Shown here piece by piece: positions 1 to 6,416 of a stretch of 10,214 bases of DNA. The notes under the pieces were generated by a model that was given only the letters and a program-made list of their open reading frames with translations, was not told the origin of the DNA and did not search any database. A program made the translations under genes and the position numbers. Source of the DNA: Iamia sp035575815 (lineage in GTDB: Bacteria; Actinomycetota; Acidimicrobiia; Acidimicrobiales; Iamiaceae); assembly GCF_035575815.1 (NCBI RefSeq), contig NZ_DATLXO010000043.1, positions 1 to 10,214 of the forward strand, written 5' to 3'. Numbering within the stretch: the first letter of the stretch is position 1; the number at the start of each line of letters is the position of its first letter.

Positions 1-103
1 CGTCGCCCGGGTCGTTGGCGGCGGGGTCGTTGGCGGCGGGGGGCCCGACCGGGTCGTCGGCTGCCGGTCCGACGAGGAGACCGTCGGAGGACACCCTTGA
101 CAT
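1..103 (-). CDS. 5' end of an unidentified gene, leaving the window at the left edge
   Basis: I do not recognise this protein. Only the first 34 codons are present; the reading frame is open to the window edge. The ATG (103..101) lies 8 bases after a near-consensus -10 hexamer TATACT on the same strand, the spacing seen at the other leaderless starts here. GC is found at the third position of 30 of 34 codons, which supports coding. The visible residues begin MSRVSSDGLLVGPAADD and continue into a Pro/Ala/Asn/Asp-rich stretch containing PAAND twice in tandem. This looks like a disordered N-terminal tail, as often precedes a membrane or cytoplasmic domain; no signal peptide or helix is seen yet. 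The gene is divergent from the membrane protein at 257. The start is fairly well supported; the function is unknown. Confidence 0.6.
   Translation of the reverse strand, partial: MSRVSSDGLLVGPAADDPVGPPAANDPAANDPGD
12..41. repeat. Two perfect tandem copies of a 15-bp unit
   Basis: The unit tcgttggcggcgggg occurs at 12..26 and 27..41 without a mismatch. It is a multiple of three and lies in frame inside the minus-strand edge gene, where it encodes two copies of a five-residue Pro-Ala-Ala-Asn-Asp unit. The array may continue beyond the window edge or vary in copy number between strains. Confidence 0.85.
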
Positions 104-111
104 GGGTGCGG

Positions 112-117
112 AGTATA
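112..117 (-). promoter_or_regulatory. -10 element (TATACT) of the left-edge gene, leaderless
   Basis: TATACT, read on the minus strand, sits 8 bases before the ATG at 103. A transcript starting about 7 bases after the hexamer would begin at or next to the ATG, giving a leaderless mRNA. It is the closest to the TATAAT consensus of the six such elements in the window. I see no good TTGACA-like -35 at 16 to 18 bases upstream. Confidence 0.6.
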
Positions 118-243
118 GGAGGCCGCAGTCGGTGGGGACCATCACCGCAGATCGGGCGGCCGGTTCGCAGCGACGCCATCTCGACCCGTGACCTGCCCTG
201 TCGGGCCGGCTGGCGGCGCCGGAGGGGGACGGGACGGGTGCGG
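118..243. other. Divergent intergenic region, no gene seen
   Basis: About 125 bases separate the two outward-facing -10 elements. Open frames cross it on both strands, including a GTG at 188 in frame with the downstream gene, but none has a convincing start signal. Any operator shared by the two divergent genes would lie here; I see no clear palindrome. Confidence 0.4.
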
Positions 244-249
244 TATGGT
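244..249 (+). promoter_or_regulatory. -10 element (TATGGT) of the membrane protein at 257, leaderless
   Basis: TATGGT ends 7 bases before the GTG at 257, matching the spacing at the other starts. The hexamer contains an ATG (245) in frame with the gene. If the hexamer is the -10 box, that ATG is promoter sequence and is not transcribed. No Shine-Dalgarno sequence precedes either candidate start at a usual distance. Confidence 0.5.
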
Positions 250-256
250 CCCGTCG

Positions 257-2242
257 GTGACGAGCACCAGGGTCAGCGACCGCCACGGGTCACCGACCGC
301 CTGGCTCCGACCGCGACAGCAGTGGCTGGCCTGGTTGGCCATCGCGGTGGCCGTGGCGCCGATCGTCGTCGCCGCCGCCCGGGCGGTCCTCGGGGGCTGG
401 GTTCCCCTGGGTGACAACGCCTACTTCACGGTGCGCTCGCGAGATGTGCTCGGCCCTGTCCACCCGCTCCTCGGGGCCTGGTCGTCGGGGTCGAAGTCGA
501 CAGGGACCCCCGTGAACAACCTCGGTCCCCTGCAGCTCGACCTCCTCGCCCCCTTCACCAAGGTCGGCTCGGCGGCGGGCACGGCCATCGGCGTGGCGGT
601 GCTCAACTTCGCGTCCGTGGTCGGGGTGGGGCTCGTCGCGCGGCGCCTGACGTCGACGGTCGGGGTGGTCCTCGCCATGGTGATGTCCGGTCTGGTCGCG
701 TGGTCGATGGGCTCGGAGCTGCTCATCGAACCCCGCCAGCACCACGCCCTGGTGCTGCCCTGCCTCTGCTTCATCGCGCTGTGCTGGGGTCTGGCGACGG
801 GCGACCGCTGGCTCCTGCCCTGGGCCGCCGCCGTGGGCAGCCTGCTGGTCCAGACGCACCTGAGCTACCTCCTCCTCGCTCCTCTGCTCGGCCTGTGGGG
901 CATCGTCGGGCTCACGGTCGCGACGTGGCGCGCCCCGCCCGGAGACGGGTCCGATCGCGGGCCGGGGCGCACGCTCCGAGGCCCTGCAGCGGTGACCGGT
1001 GCGGTCCTCGTCGTGGTCTGGGCGCAGACCGTGGTGGACCAGGTCGCCGGAACCGGCAACCTCGGCCGACTGCGAGACGCGGGGTCCAGCGACGACGGGT
1101 CCGCCCCCGGGCTCGCCGACGGGGCCCGCATCGTCACCGACGTCGTGGCATCACCCAGCGCCTGGCTGCGACACGGGTTCCGGGACTTCGCGCCCGCATC
1201 GGATCTCACCGGCGTCGCCGTTCCCACGGTTCGCCTGCTCGTGGTGCTGGGCGTGCTCGGCGCCGCTGCGTGGGTCGCCCACCGACGACGGGACCGGGTT
1301 GCGACCATGGCTGTCGTGACCGCGGCGGTTGCCGTGGGCGCCGGTGTGGTGGCGGCCGCTCGCACTCCCACCGGCGACCTCGGTCCCGTGGCGGGCAACT
1401 ACCGCTGGCTGTGGCCCGTCGCCGGCTTCACCATCTTCGTGGCGGTCCTCGCCGGAACGGGCTCATCGTCCCCCGACACACCTCCATCGGAGGCCGCGCC
1501 GTCCACGAGACCTCCGTCCGCCGGCCGTCGGACCGGCGTGGTCGGCCTCGTCGCCGCGGCCGTGCTCGTCGTCCTCACCGTCGCCAACCTCCCGCCCGCC
1601 TACGACATCGACGTGGTGCGGTCCGACCGTCACCGGCGACCGGTCGCCCTCGAGCTGACCCGACAGCTGGACGCCGCGGAGCTCACCGGTCCGGTCCTGT
1701 TCGACCGCAGCCGTGGCGTCTTCACCGAGCCGTACTCCTACGCCGTGCTCGTCGCCCTCCAGGAGCAGGGGATCGAGTTCACCTTCGACGACGACGGCCC
1801 CGACATCCCCCGCTTCGGCGAGGCTCGTGCCGACGAGGGCCGGGCTGAGCGCCGGCTGGTCCTGGTGACAGGGTCTGCGGCCAGGACCGTCCCTGAGACC
1901 GCGGAGCGCATCGCGTTCGCATCGTCGTTGACCCCAGCGGATCTCCGCTCGCGCACGAGGCTGACGACGGAGGTCACCCGGGCCCTGGATGAGGGCGTCT
2001 TGGTACCGACGCCTGCGGGCCAGCAGGAGCTCGACGACGGTGCCTTCCCGGCCATCGTCGCCCGGGAAGACGGACAGGAGGTGGGGCCCGAGCAGGTCGC
2101 GAGCGAGATCATCCGGCTGGCCGCCGGCGACCAGCTGACCGGGCCGGCCCACGCGCGCCGGGCGGTGGGGCGGATGGCGGAGCTCTACGAGCGGGAGATC
2201 TTCGAGACCGTGGCGCTCTTCCTCGAGCGCCAGCCCGCCTAG
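257..2242 (+). CDS. GT-C-like multi-span membrane protein of unknown specificity
   Basis: This 661-residue integral membrane protein is probably a glycosyltransferase of the GT-C fold, which takes a sugar from a polyprenyl-phosphate donor on the outer membrane face. A first hydrophobic helix (about residues 23-45) is followed by an extracytoplasmic loop with GDNAYF (Asp53) and a stretch ending NNLGPLQLDLLAPF (87-100). This resembles the acidic first loop of GT-C enzymes, but Asp-Asn replaces the usual Asp-Glu. About ten more helices follow, then a soluble domain from about 446 to the end. Members of this actinobacterial group are usually annotated only as hypothetical membrane proteins. I chose GTG 257 because it lies 7 bases after a TATGGT -10 box; ATG 245 and GTG 188 are in-frame alternatives. 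The next gene begins 33 bases after the stop. Coding is certain; the GT-C role is inferred. Confidence 0.8.
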   Translation: MTSTRVSDRHGSPTAWLRPRQQWLAWLAIAVAVAPIVVAAARAVLGGWVPLGDNAYFTVRSRDVLGPVHPLLGAWSSGSKSTGTPVNNLGPLQLDLLAPFTKVGSAAGTAIGVAVLNFASVVGVGLVARRLTSTVGVVLAMVMSGLVAWSMGSELLIEPRQHHALVLPCLCFIALCWGLATGDRWLLPWAAAVGSLLVQTHLSYLLLAPLLGLWGIVGLTVATWRAPPGDGSDRGPGRTLRGPAAVTGAVLVVVWAQTVVDQVAGTGNLGRLRDAGSSDDGSAPGLADGARIVTDVVASPSAWLRHGFRDFAPASDLTGVAVPTVRLLVVLGVLGAAAWVAHRRRDRVATMAVVTAAVAVGAGVVAAARTPTGDLGPVAGNYRWLWPVAGFTIFVAVLAGTGSSSPDTPPSEAAPSTRPPSAGRRTGVVGLVAAAVLVVLTVANLPPAYDIDVVRSDRHRRPVALELTRQLDAAELTGPVLFDRSRGVFTEPYSYAVLVALQEQGIEFTFDDDGPDIPRFGEARADEGRAERRLVLVTGSAARTVPETAERIAFASSLTPADLRSRTRLTTEVTRALDEGVLVPTPAGQQELDDGAFPAIVAREDGQEVGPEQVASEIIRLAAGDQLTGPAHARRAVGRMAELYEREIFETVALFLERQPA

Positions 2243-2261
2243 CCCGGTCGCGGCCGGCGAC

Positions 2262-2267
2262 TACGCT
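2262..2267 (+). promoter_or_regulatory. -10 element (TACGCT) of the gene at 2276, leaderless
   Basis: TACGCT lies in the 33-base gap between two same-strand genes and ends 8 bases before the TTG start. It suggests that the downstream gene has its own promoter as well as possible read-through from upstream. No -35 consensus is visible; the expected position falls inside the upstream coding sequence. Confidence 0.45.
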
Positions 2268-2275
2268 GACGGCCC

Positions 2276-4033
2276 TTGGACCTCTCCGCCGCCACCCCGT
2301 CAGAGGTCGCGCCGGCCCCTCCGAGGCCCGGACCGGACCCGAGCCGCCACCGGGCCTGGTGGCGGCCCGACTGGCGGACGGCGGTCGCACTGGCGGTGGT
2401 CGCCCTCGTGGTCGCCCTCCCCCTGCGGGCCCTGTTCCACCAGGGCGGGTCACCCATGGAGGAGGGCTTCATGCTCGTCTTCCCCGAGCGGGTCCTGGCC
2501 GGTGACGTGCCGCACCGGGACTTCCTCCACCTCTACGGGCCGGGCAGCCTGTGGGTGCTCGCCGGGGTGTACGAGCTCTTCGGCACCTCGTTGGCCGCCG
2601 AACGGGTGGTCGGCCTCGTCCAGCAGATCGCCATCATACTCGGCGTGTTCGCCGTGGCCCGGCCCTTCGGACGCACCATCGCCGCGGTGTGCGCCACCAT
2701 GGCGGCGCTGCTGTCGCTGACCGCCAACGGCCTGGTGGCCCTGGCCTGGAACGGTGGCGTGGCCCTGGCCCTGCTGGGGCTGGTCGCCGGCCTGCAGGGC
2801 CGCCGCCGGGTCGGGCCGTCGGCGGACCGCGATGGCGGTGACGGCGGCGCCGGTCGCTGGTTCGTGCTGGCGGGCATCCTCGGGGCCGGTGCCCTGCTGT
2901 ACCGACCTGACCTCGTCGTGGCCGTGGTCCTGGCCTACGGAGCGACGGCATGGCGCCTTCCGAGGGGCCAGCTGGCGCGCCTGGTCGTCTCCCTCGGCGC
3001 GGTGCTCGTCGCCGGCTACGGCTTCCTCCTGGTGAGGGCCGGGCCGGGCACCGTCCTGCACGGCTTGTTCTTCGAGCCGGTGTTCGATCTGCGCGACGGA
3101 CGCCGGCTTCCCGTCCCTCCGTCGTGGGACCACTACGACGGTGCCCTGGCCGCGGTGGGCCAGCTGATCGCACCGGGCTGGTCGCTGCCCGCGCTGACGG
3201 GTCCCCAGCAGATCGTGGTGTGGTTCTTCCTGCTGCCGCTGGCGGCCGTCGCCGAGGTGGCCTACGGCGCGTGGCGCAGCCGGGCCGACCCGTCCAGCTG
3301 GCGAGCCCGGTGCCTGCTGGCGGTGGGGTTGCTCGGGCTGGGCATGTTGCCTCAGGCGCTGCAGCGGCCCGATGCCACCCACCTGGCCTGGGTCAGCTGC
3401 GTCCCTCTCGCCTTGCTGCCACTGTTCGTGGCCGAGGCCGTCGCCGGGCGCCGGCCCCGGCGCGGGGCTCGGGTGCCGGTCGCGCTGGGCGCCGTGGTGG
3501 CGCTGGTCGTCCTCTTCGCCATGATCCCCCACCCGACGGTGCGGATCTGGGCCGATCTCACCCGCCAGTCGGCCGCCGGGGAGTACGGAGCCTCCGAGGT
3601 GACCCGGGACGACCGAAACTTCTTCTACATCGGCGCGGACGTCATCTCCGACGCGGCTCAGGGCGCCGTCGACGAGCTCGACCGGCGGGCCGAGCCGGGC
3701 GACCGGTTGTTCGTGGGGACCGCCGACCTTCGTCTCACCCCGTACAGCGATGCCTACCTGTACTACCTGTTCCCCGAGCTCACACCGGCGACGCGCTACA
3801 TCGAGATGGACCCCGGCGTGGCCAACGCCGAGGGATCCGGGCTGGCCGACGACGTGGCGAGCGCCGACTGGCTCATCTTGAGCCACGTCTGGGATCCGTG
3901 GGACGAGCCCAACGAATCCCGCACGCCGGGTTCCGATGCGCCGAACGAGGTCGTGGCCCGGTCGTTCTGCGTGGTCGACGCCTTCGGTGAGGCGGAGACC
4001 CCGTACTTCCTGCTCTACCAGCGCTGCCGGTAG
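2276..4033 (+). CDS. GT-C-like multi-span membrane protein, putative glycosyltransferase
   Basis: This 585-residue membrane protein starts with TTG, placed 8 bases after a TACGCT -10 box. A Pro-rich cytoplasmic N-terminus leads into the first helix (about 35-52). The following loop holds MEEGFMLVFPERVLAGDVPH and then RDFLHLYGPG (61-90). This is the 'EG ... G ... RD' layout of membrane glycosyltransferases related to the GT39/PMT_2 group, with Glu62/Glu63 as candidate acidic catalytic residues. Roughly nine further helices extend to about residue 415, with a QRPDATHL segment between late helices. A soluble domain of about 168 residues follows, presumably extracytoplasmic. The polyprenyl-phosphate-sugar synthase gene starts 37 bases downstream, consistent with use of lipid-linked sugars. 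Donor and acceptor are unknown. An in-frame later start would delete part of the first loop, so TTG is favoured. Confidence 0.8.
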   Translation: MDLSAATPSEVAPAPPRPGPDPSRHRAWWRPDWRTAVALAVVALVVALPLRALFHQGGSPMEEGFMLVFPERVLAGDVPHRDFLHLYGPGSLWVLAGVYELFGTSLAAERVVGLVQQIAIILGVFAVARPFGRTIAAVCATMAALLSLTANGLVALAWNGGVALALLGLVAGLQGRRRVGPSADRDGGDGGAGRWFVLAGILGAGALLYRPDLVVAVVLAYGATAWRLPRGQLARLVVSLGAVLVAGYGFLLVRAGPGTVLHGLFFEPVFDLRDGRRLPVPPSWDHYDGALAAVGQLIAPGWSLPALTGPQQIVVWFFLLPLAAVAEVAYGAWRSRADPSSWRARCLLAVGLLGLGMLPQALQRPDATHLAWVSCVPLALLPLFVAEAVAGRRPRRGARVPVALGAVVALVVLFAMIPHPTVRIWADLTRQSAAGEYGASEVTRDDRNFFYIGADVISDAAQGAVDELDRRAEPGDRLFVGTADLRLTPYSDAYLYYLFPELTPATRYIEMDPGVANAEGSGLADDVASADWLILSHVWDPWDEPNESRTPGSDAPNEVVARSFCVVDAFGEAETPYFLLYQRCR

Positions 4034-4056
4034 CCAGGGGCCCGGCCGGGTGGCAG

Positions 4057-4062
4057 TAGTGT
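4057..4062 (+). promoter_or_regulatory. -10 element (TAGTGT) of the GT2 gene at 4071, leaderless
   Basis: TAGTGT ends 8 bases before the ATG at 4071, in the short gap after the preceding stop. No Shine-Dalgarno sequence lies between them (the spacer is cgccgccc). It would drive a two-gene unit, the GT2 synthase and the overlapping membrane glycosyltransferase. Confidence 0.55.
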
Positions 4063-4070
4063 CGCCGCCC

Positions 4071-4829
4071 ATGCGCGCGGTGGTCATCGTCCCCACCTAC
4101 GACGAGGTGGAGAACATCGAGGGGTTGCTGCGCGCCGTGAGGGCGGCGGCGCCCGGCGTCGGGATCCTGGTCGTCGATGACGCCAGCCCCGACGGCACCG
4201 CGGTCCGGGCCGAGGCGGTCGGGGCCGAGCTGGGCCGGGTCGATGTGCTCCGGCGTCCGGGCAAGGACGGGCTGGGGAACGCCTACCGGGCCGGGTTCGC
4301 CCACGCCCTGGCGAGCGGCCACGACGTCCTCGTCACCATCGACGCCGACTTCTCCTTCGACCCCGCCGTCATCCCGTCCCTGCTGGCCGAGGTCGAGGCC
4401 GGGAGCGACGTGGCGATCGGCTCGCGCTACGTCACCGGTGGCAGCACCCCCGACTGGCCGATCCATCGCCGGGCCCTCTCGCGCTACGGCAACCGCTACA
4501 CCGGTTGGGTGCTGGGCCTCCCGATCCGCGACGCCACGTCCGGCTTCCGGGCCTACCGGCGATCGGTGCTCGAGGCCATCTCCTACGAGACGACCCAGGC
4601 CAACGGCTACGCCTTCATGACCGAGCTGGCCTTTCGCATCGTCGCCACCGGCGGTCGCATCACCGAGCTGCCCATCGAGTTCCGCGACCGCCGGTGGGGG
4701 ACGTCGAAGATGTCGGGCCGGATCATCGTGGAGTCCATGGGCCGCGTGAGCTGGTGGGGCGCCCGCGAGAAGGTGCGCCGGATCCGATCGGGCAACCGCG
4801 CGACCATGGCGGGGTCCCCCCCGGCATGA
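4071..4829 (+). CDS. Polyprenol monophosphomannose synthase-like GT2 glycosyltransferase
   Basis: This 252-residue enzyme matches the DPM1/Ppm family of GT2, which transfers a sugar, classically mannose from GDP-mannose, to polyprenyl phosphate on the cytoplasmic face. Visible motifs in order: VPTYDEVENI (7-16), DDASPDGT (36-43) for nucleotide binding, GLGNAYRAGF (67-76), the metal-binding DAD at 91-93 within IDADFSFDP, GSRYVTGG (117-124), SGFRAYRR (157-164) and FRDRRWGTSKMS (204-215), the C-terminal signature of the family. It has no membrane helix, so it corresponds to the soluble single-domain form and lacks the acyltransferase half fused to it in some mycobacterial proteins. The ATG follows TAGTGT by 8 bases; an earlier in-frame start near 3936 would lie within the upstream gene. 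Its stop overlaps the next start (ATGA). Mannose is likely, but glucose or another sugar is possible. Confidence 0.9.
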   Translation: MRAVVIVPTYDEVENIEGLLRAVRAAAPGVGILVVDDASPDGTAVRAEAVGAELGRVDVLRRPGKDGLGNAYRAGFAHALASGHDVLVTIDADFSFDPAVIPSLLAEVEAGSDVAIGSRYVTGGSTPDWPIHRRALSRYGNRYTGWVLGLPIRDATSGFRAYRRSVLEAISYETTQANGYAFMTELAFRIVATGGRITELPIEFRDRRWGTSKMSGRIIVESMGRVSWWGAREKVRRIRSGNRATMAGSPPA

Positions 4830-6250
4830 CCGATGCTCCCGGGGGTCCAGCGACCCCGTTCGCGACGCGACGGGCTGCGGCCGCCCGCGCCCTGCGCACC
4901 GACCGGTCGCTCGCCGTGGTGGTCGTGGCCGCCGCTGTCGGCCTGGTCGCCCGTGTCGTGTGGGTGGTCGAGGCGGCGCGGCCTCCAAGGGGCCTCCGCG
5001 ACCCGGTCGTCTACGTCGAGTACGCCCAGACCATCGCCGACGGGAAGGGGATGATCGACCCTTTCAGCAACCAGCCCACGGCGTACTACCCGCCCGGCTA
5101 CCCGTGGTTCCTCGGCACCATCGAGTGGATCTGCTCCCACACCCCGCTGCCTGACGACCTGCCCCTGGTCGCGGGCCTGGTCCAAGCCGTCCTGGGCGCG
5201 CTGTCGGTCGGGCTGGTGGGCCTCCTCGGGCGGCGGTTGCACTCCCCGGTGGCTGGTGCCGTCGCCGCCGTGGTCGTGGCGGTGATGCCCAACCTGGTCC
5301 TGCACTCGGCCACCCTCCTGGCCGAGACGCTCACGATCGCCCTGCTCCTGGGTCTTCTGGTGGCACTGGTACCCCCGGTGGGTGCCGAGCCGTGGCCGGC
5401 GGGCACGACGCGCTCACGTCTGATCGCCGCCGGCGTGCTGATGGGCCTGGTCCTGCTGGTGCGCCCGGTGGCGGCCGGCGTGCTCGTGGCCGTCGTCGCG
5501 TGCTGGCTGCTCGGCGGTCTCGGCTGGCGGCGTACGCTGGCCTGGACGGGTGTGCTGATCGGGTTGGCCGCGCTGTGCGTCGCGCCCTGGACCGTGCGCA
5601 ACGCGGTCCGCATGGACGCCTTCATCCCGCTGTCGACCAACACCGGCGACAACCTCTGCATCGGCCACGCGCCCGGGGCGACCGGGGCGTTCCGCCTGTT
5701 GGAGGAGTGCGAGAAGACCCGGCCCCGGGGACTCCTCGACGGGCCGGCCGCCGAGGTCGCAGACGACAAGGAGAACACCGAGCGGGGGCTGCGGGGCTGG
5801 AGAGAGGGGTGGCGCAACGAGCCCGGACTGACCGCCCGCCGCTTCGAGGCGACCATCGGACGCGATGACGATGCCCTGCGCGCCGTCCAGTCCTACGACC
5901 TCGACCCGTGGATGGACGACGGGCTCGAGAGCACGCTCAGTCGCGCCAGCAACGCGTCCTGGTTCCTGGTCGGTCTCGTCGGGCTGGTCGGCCTGGTCCG
6001 GTTGGCGTGGTCCCGGGAGGGGGGGCGGCTGCTGGTGCCCCTGACCGTGCTCGCCGTGCTGGCTGCGCCCCTGGTGACCTTCGGTGATCCCCGGTTCAAG
6101 GTGCCGATCGTGCCGTTGATGGCCCTGGCCGCGGCCATCGCGGTGACGCCGCGCCGGACCCGAGCGGTTCGTCCCGCGGACTCCGACCCGGTGGCCGAAC
6201 CTGCGGTCTCCGACGCCAGCTCGGCGGCGAGCACGATCAGCGCTCGATGA
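4826..6250 (+). CDS. GT39/PMT_2-type membrane glycosyltransferase
   Basis: This 474-residue multi-span protein is a member of the ArnT/protein-mannosyltransferase-like superfamily, which uses polyprenyl-phosphate sugars outside the membrane. After the first helix (about 29-50), the loop carries RDPVVYVEYAQTIADGKG (58-75), with Asp59 as the candidate catalytic acid, and AYYPPGYPWFLG (86-97), a hallmark of this group. Several helices lead to APWTVRNA (253-260). The large extracytoplasmic loop (about 260-378) opens with PLSTNTGDNLCIGHAPGATG (268-287); Cys278 and Cys295 could form a disulphide. Two helices and a polar C-terminal tail end the protein. The start overlaps the upstream stop as ATGA, so translation is probably coupled to the polyprenyl-phosphate-sugar synthase, which would supply its donor. 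The acceptor (protein, lipid or glycan) is not evident. The 3' end overlaps the convergent small gene by 14 bases. Confidence 0.88.
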   Translation: MTDAPGGPATPFATRRAAAARALRTDRSLAVVVVAAAVGLVARVVWVVEAARPPRGLRDPVVYVEYAQTIADGKGMIDPFSNQPTAYYPPGYPWFLGTIEWICSHTPLPDDLPLVAGLVQAVLGALSVGLVGLLGRRLHSPVAGAVAAVVVAVMPNLVLHSATLLAETLTIALLLGLLVALVPPVGAEPWPAGTTRSRLIAAGVLMGLVLLVRPVAAGVLVAVVACWLLGGLGWRRTLAWTGVLIGLAALCVAPWTVRNAVRMDAFIPLSTNTGDNLCIGHAPGATGAFRLLEECEKTRPRGLLDGPAAEVADDKENTERGLRGWREGWRNEPGLTARRFEATIGRDDDALRAVQSYDLDPWMDDGLESTLSRASNASWFLVGLVGLVGLVRLAWSREGGRLLVPLTVLAVLAAPLVTFGDPRFKVPIVPLMALAAAIAVTPRRTRAVRPADSDPVAEPAVSDASSAASTISAR

Positions 6251-6416
6251 GGGCGTCATCGCCGTTCACCGCGAAGGCGTCCTTCGAGAGCACTCGCGGC
6301 AGGGCGACGAGGAGGGGGAGCACGGCGATGCCGATCGCCACGATGACCACCGTGCGCTCGCGGCGCCACCACGGGAGCTCACCCCGCGCCCCACCCGCGT
6401 CCGCTCCGCCGTTCAC
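6237..6416 (-). CDS. Small single-span membrane protein of unknown function
   Basis: I do not recognise this 59-residue protein. It starts at GTG 6416..6414, overlapping the flavoenzyme stop as GTGA, and ends at TGA 6239..6237. GC occupies the third position in 54 of 59 codons, which strongly supports coding. The layout is a Gly/Ala-rich N-terminus, a WWRRER cluster (16-21) typical of a cytoplasmic membrane boundary, one hydrophobic helix (about 22-40, TVVIVAIGIAVLPLLVALP) and a polar tail ending DDALIER. The basic residues before the helix predict the N-terminus inside and the tail outside. It lies immediately downstream of the flavoenzyme and is probably co-translated with it, so it could anchor or assist that enzyme or an envelope complex; this is inference. 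The last 14 bases overlap the convergent membrane glycosyltransferase gene. Confidence 0.7.
   Translation of the reverse strand: MNGGADAGGARGELPWWRRERTVVIVAIGIAVLPLLVALPRVLSKDAFAVNGDDALIER

Noticed and set aside
97..119. TTGACA (97..102) and TATAGG (114..119) on the plus strand as a sigma-70 promoter
   Set aside because: The spacer is only 11 bases, too short for a -35/-10 pair. The same bases are better explained by the minus-strand TATACT box and the ATG at 103.
4041..4050. cccggccggg palindrome after the gene ending at 4033
   Set aside because: It is a loop-less 10-base palindrome without a T-tract, expected often at this GC content; it is not convincing as a terminator.
2450..4096. A 548-codon minus-strand open frame
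   Set aside because: It is antisense to the membrane protein at 2276 and rich in His, Gln, Gly and Arg with no recognisable motif, as expected of a shadow frame in GC-rich DNA.
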